This document shows, piece by piece, positions 6,527 through 6,797 of a DNA stretch of 6,797 bases (the stretch's first letter is position 1; the number at the start of each line of letters is the position of its first letter). The stretch is from Patescibacteria group bacterium. Lineage in GTDB: Bacteria; Patescibacteriota; Patescibacteriia; UBA1558; S5-K13. The stretch spans positions 1 through 6,797 of the forward strand of contig JAQVMR010000050.1 in NCBI GenBank assembly GCA_028703545.1, in the 5' to 3' direction. Position numbers and translations under genes: made by a program. The notes beneath the pieces were generated by a model that was not told the DNA's origin, ran no database searches, and was given only the letters and a program-made list of their open reading frames with translations.

Positions 6527-6797
6527 ATGTATTTACATGCATTTTTATTATCAATAGTTCAATCATTAACTGAGTTTTTGCCCATATCTAGCTCTGGTCA
6601 TTTAATTTTATTGCACGGTATATTAAAAGACTCTTCAATTATTAATAATATCTCATTTGATGTGGCTCTACATTTTGGTAGCATGTTGGCAATTATTGTT
6701 TATTTTTGGAAGGATATATTAGCTTTAATATTGAGTCTTTTTTCAAAGAACAGGGGGGGGTTGGTCTTTTATATAATTATAGGAATAATACCAGCTG
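6527..6797 (+). CDS. uppP: Undecaprenyl-diphosphatase, N-terminal part (3' end cut by window edge)
   Basis: UppP (BacA) is a polytopic membrane enzyme that removes one phosphate from undecaprenyl diphosphate to recycle the lipid carrier for peptidoglycan and other envelope polymers. The first 90 codons are visible. The family signature QSLTEFLPISSSGHL is at residues 12-26, with Q12 and E16 forming the (E/Q)xxxE motif plus the SSSGH loop (H25). The second signature FDVALHFGSMLAIIVYFW follows, then the start of the IIIGIIPA segment. The later PGxSRS motif lies beyond the window. The ATG at 6527 is the only reasonable start, because an in-frame TAA at 6503-6505 precedes it with no other start codon between. 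AAAGG sits just 1 bp before the ATG, too close for a normal Shine-Dalgarno. A run of eight G's at 6753-6760 lies within the frame. Confidence 0.96.
   Translation, partial: MYLHAFLLSIVQSLTEFLPISSSGHLILLHGILKDSSIINNISFDVALHFGSMLAIIVYFWKDILALILSLFSKNRGGLVFYIIIGIIPA

Noticed and set aside
1..6797. Use of an altered genetic code (UGA as Gly, as in some CPR lineages)
   Set aside because: No in-frame TGA occurs in any of the recognised genes, Trp is TGG, and all visible stops are TAA. The standard bacterial code explains everything, although no gene here uses TGA as a stop.

Overview
The window is strongly AT-rich. Spacers are very short, all seven stop codons visible are TAA, and almost no start has a Shine-Dalgarno sequence. 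The histidine-kinase H-box (SHQLRTPLTGIKGYLSM) is of a type I associate with Candidate Phyla Radiation (Patescibacteria, Parcubacteria-like) genomes. Together with the compact layout and divergent glycolytic enzymes this suggests a CPR bacterium. That placement is inference. All genes read through without in-frame TGA, so a UGA-recoding lineage is not indicated.

Layout. Bases 1-5984 carry six co-directional + strand genes: the C-terminal part of a sensor histidine kinase (cut by the left edge), a small two-helix membrane protein with a PH-like tail, phosphoglycerate kinase (pgk), an enolase-family protein, cofactor-independent phosphoglycerate mutase (gpmI), and a short gpmI-derived protein. 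Spacing runs from an 8-bp overlap to 29 bp, so this is probably one operon. It ends in an inverted repeat that looks like a bidirectional terminator, shared with a convergent minus-strand gene for a DUF212/YuiD-type divergent PAP2 membrane protein. That gene is head-to-head with the start of uppP (undecaprenyl-diphosphatase), which runs off the right edge. The 45-bp gap between them holds divergent promoter-like hexamers.

How the genes fit together. pgk, an enolase homologue and gpmI cover the reactions 1,3-bisphosphoglycerate to 3-phosphoglycerate to 2-phosphoglycerate to (nominally) phosphoenolpyruvate. PGK and GpmI keep their main catalytic residues. The protein in the enolase position does not: both glutamates of the canonical acid pair and the active-site histidine are replaced. 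The gene after gpmI is a second GpmI-related protein that lacks the transferase domain and most metal ligands. A lower-glycolysis operon with two apparently degenerate or repurposed enzyme relatives is the most interesting feature here. The uppP/PAP2-like pair on the right is a separate module, probably concerned with isoprenoid lipid carriers or envelope phosphatase chemistry.

No tRNA, rRNA, CRISPR array or insertion sequence was seen. No gene-free stretch exceeds 62 bp.
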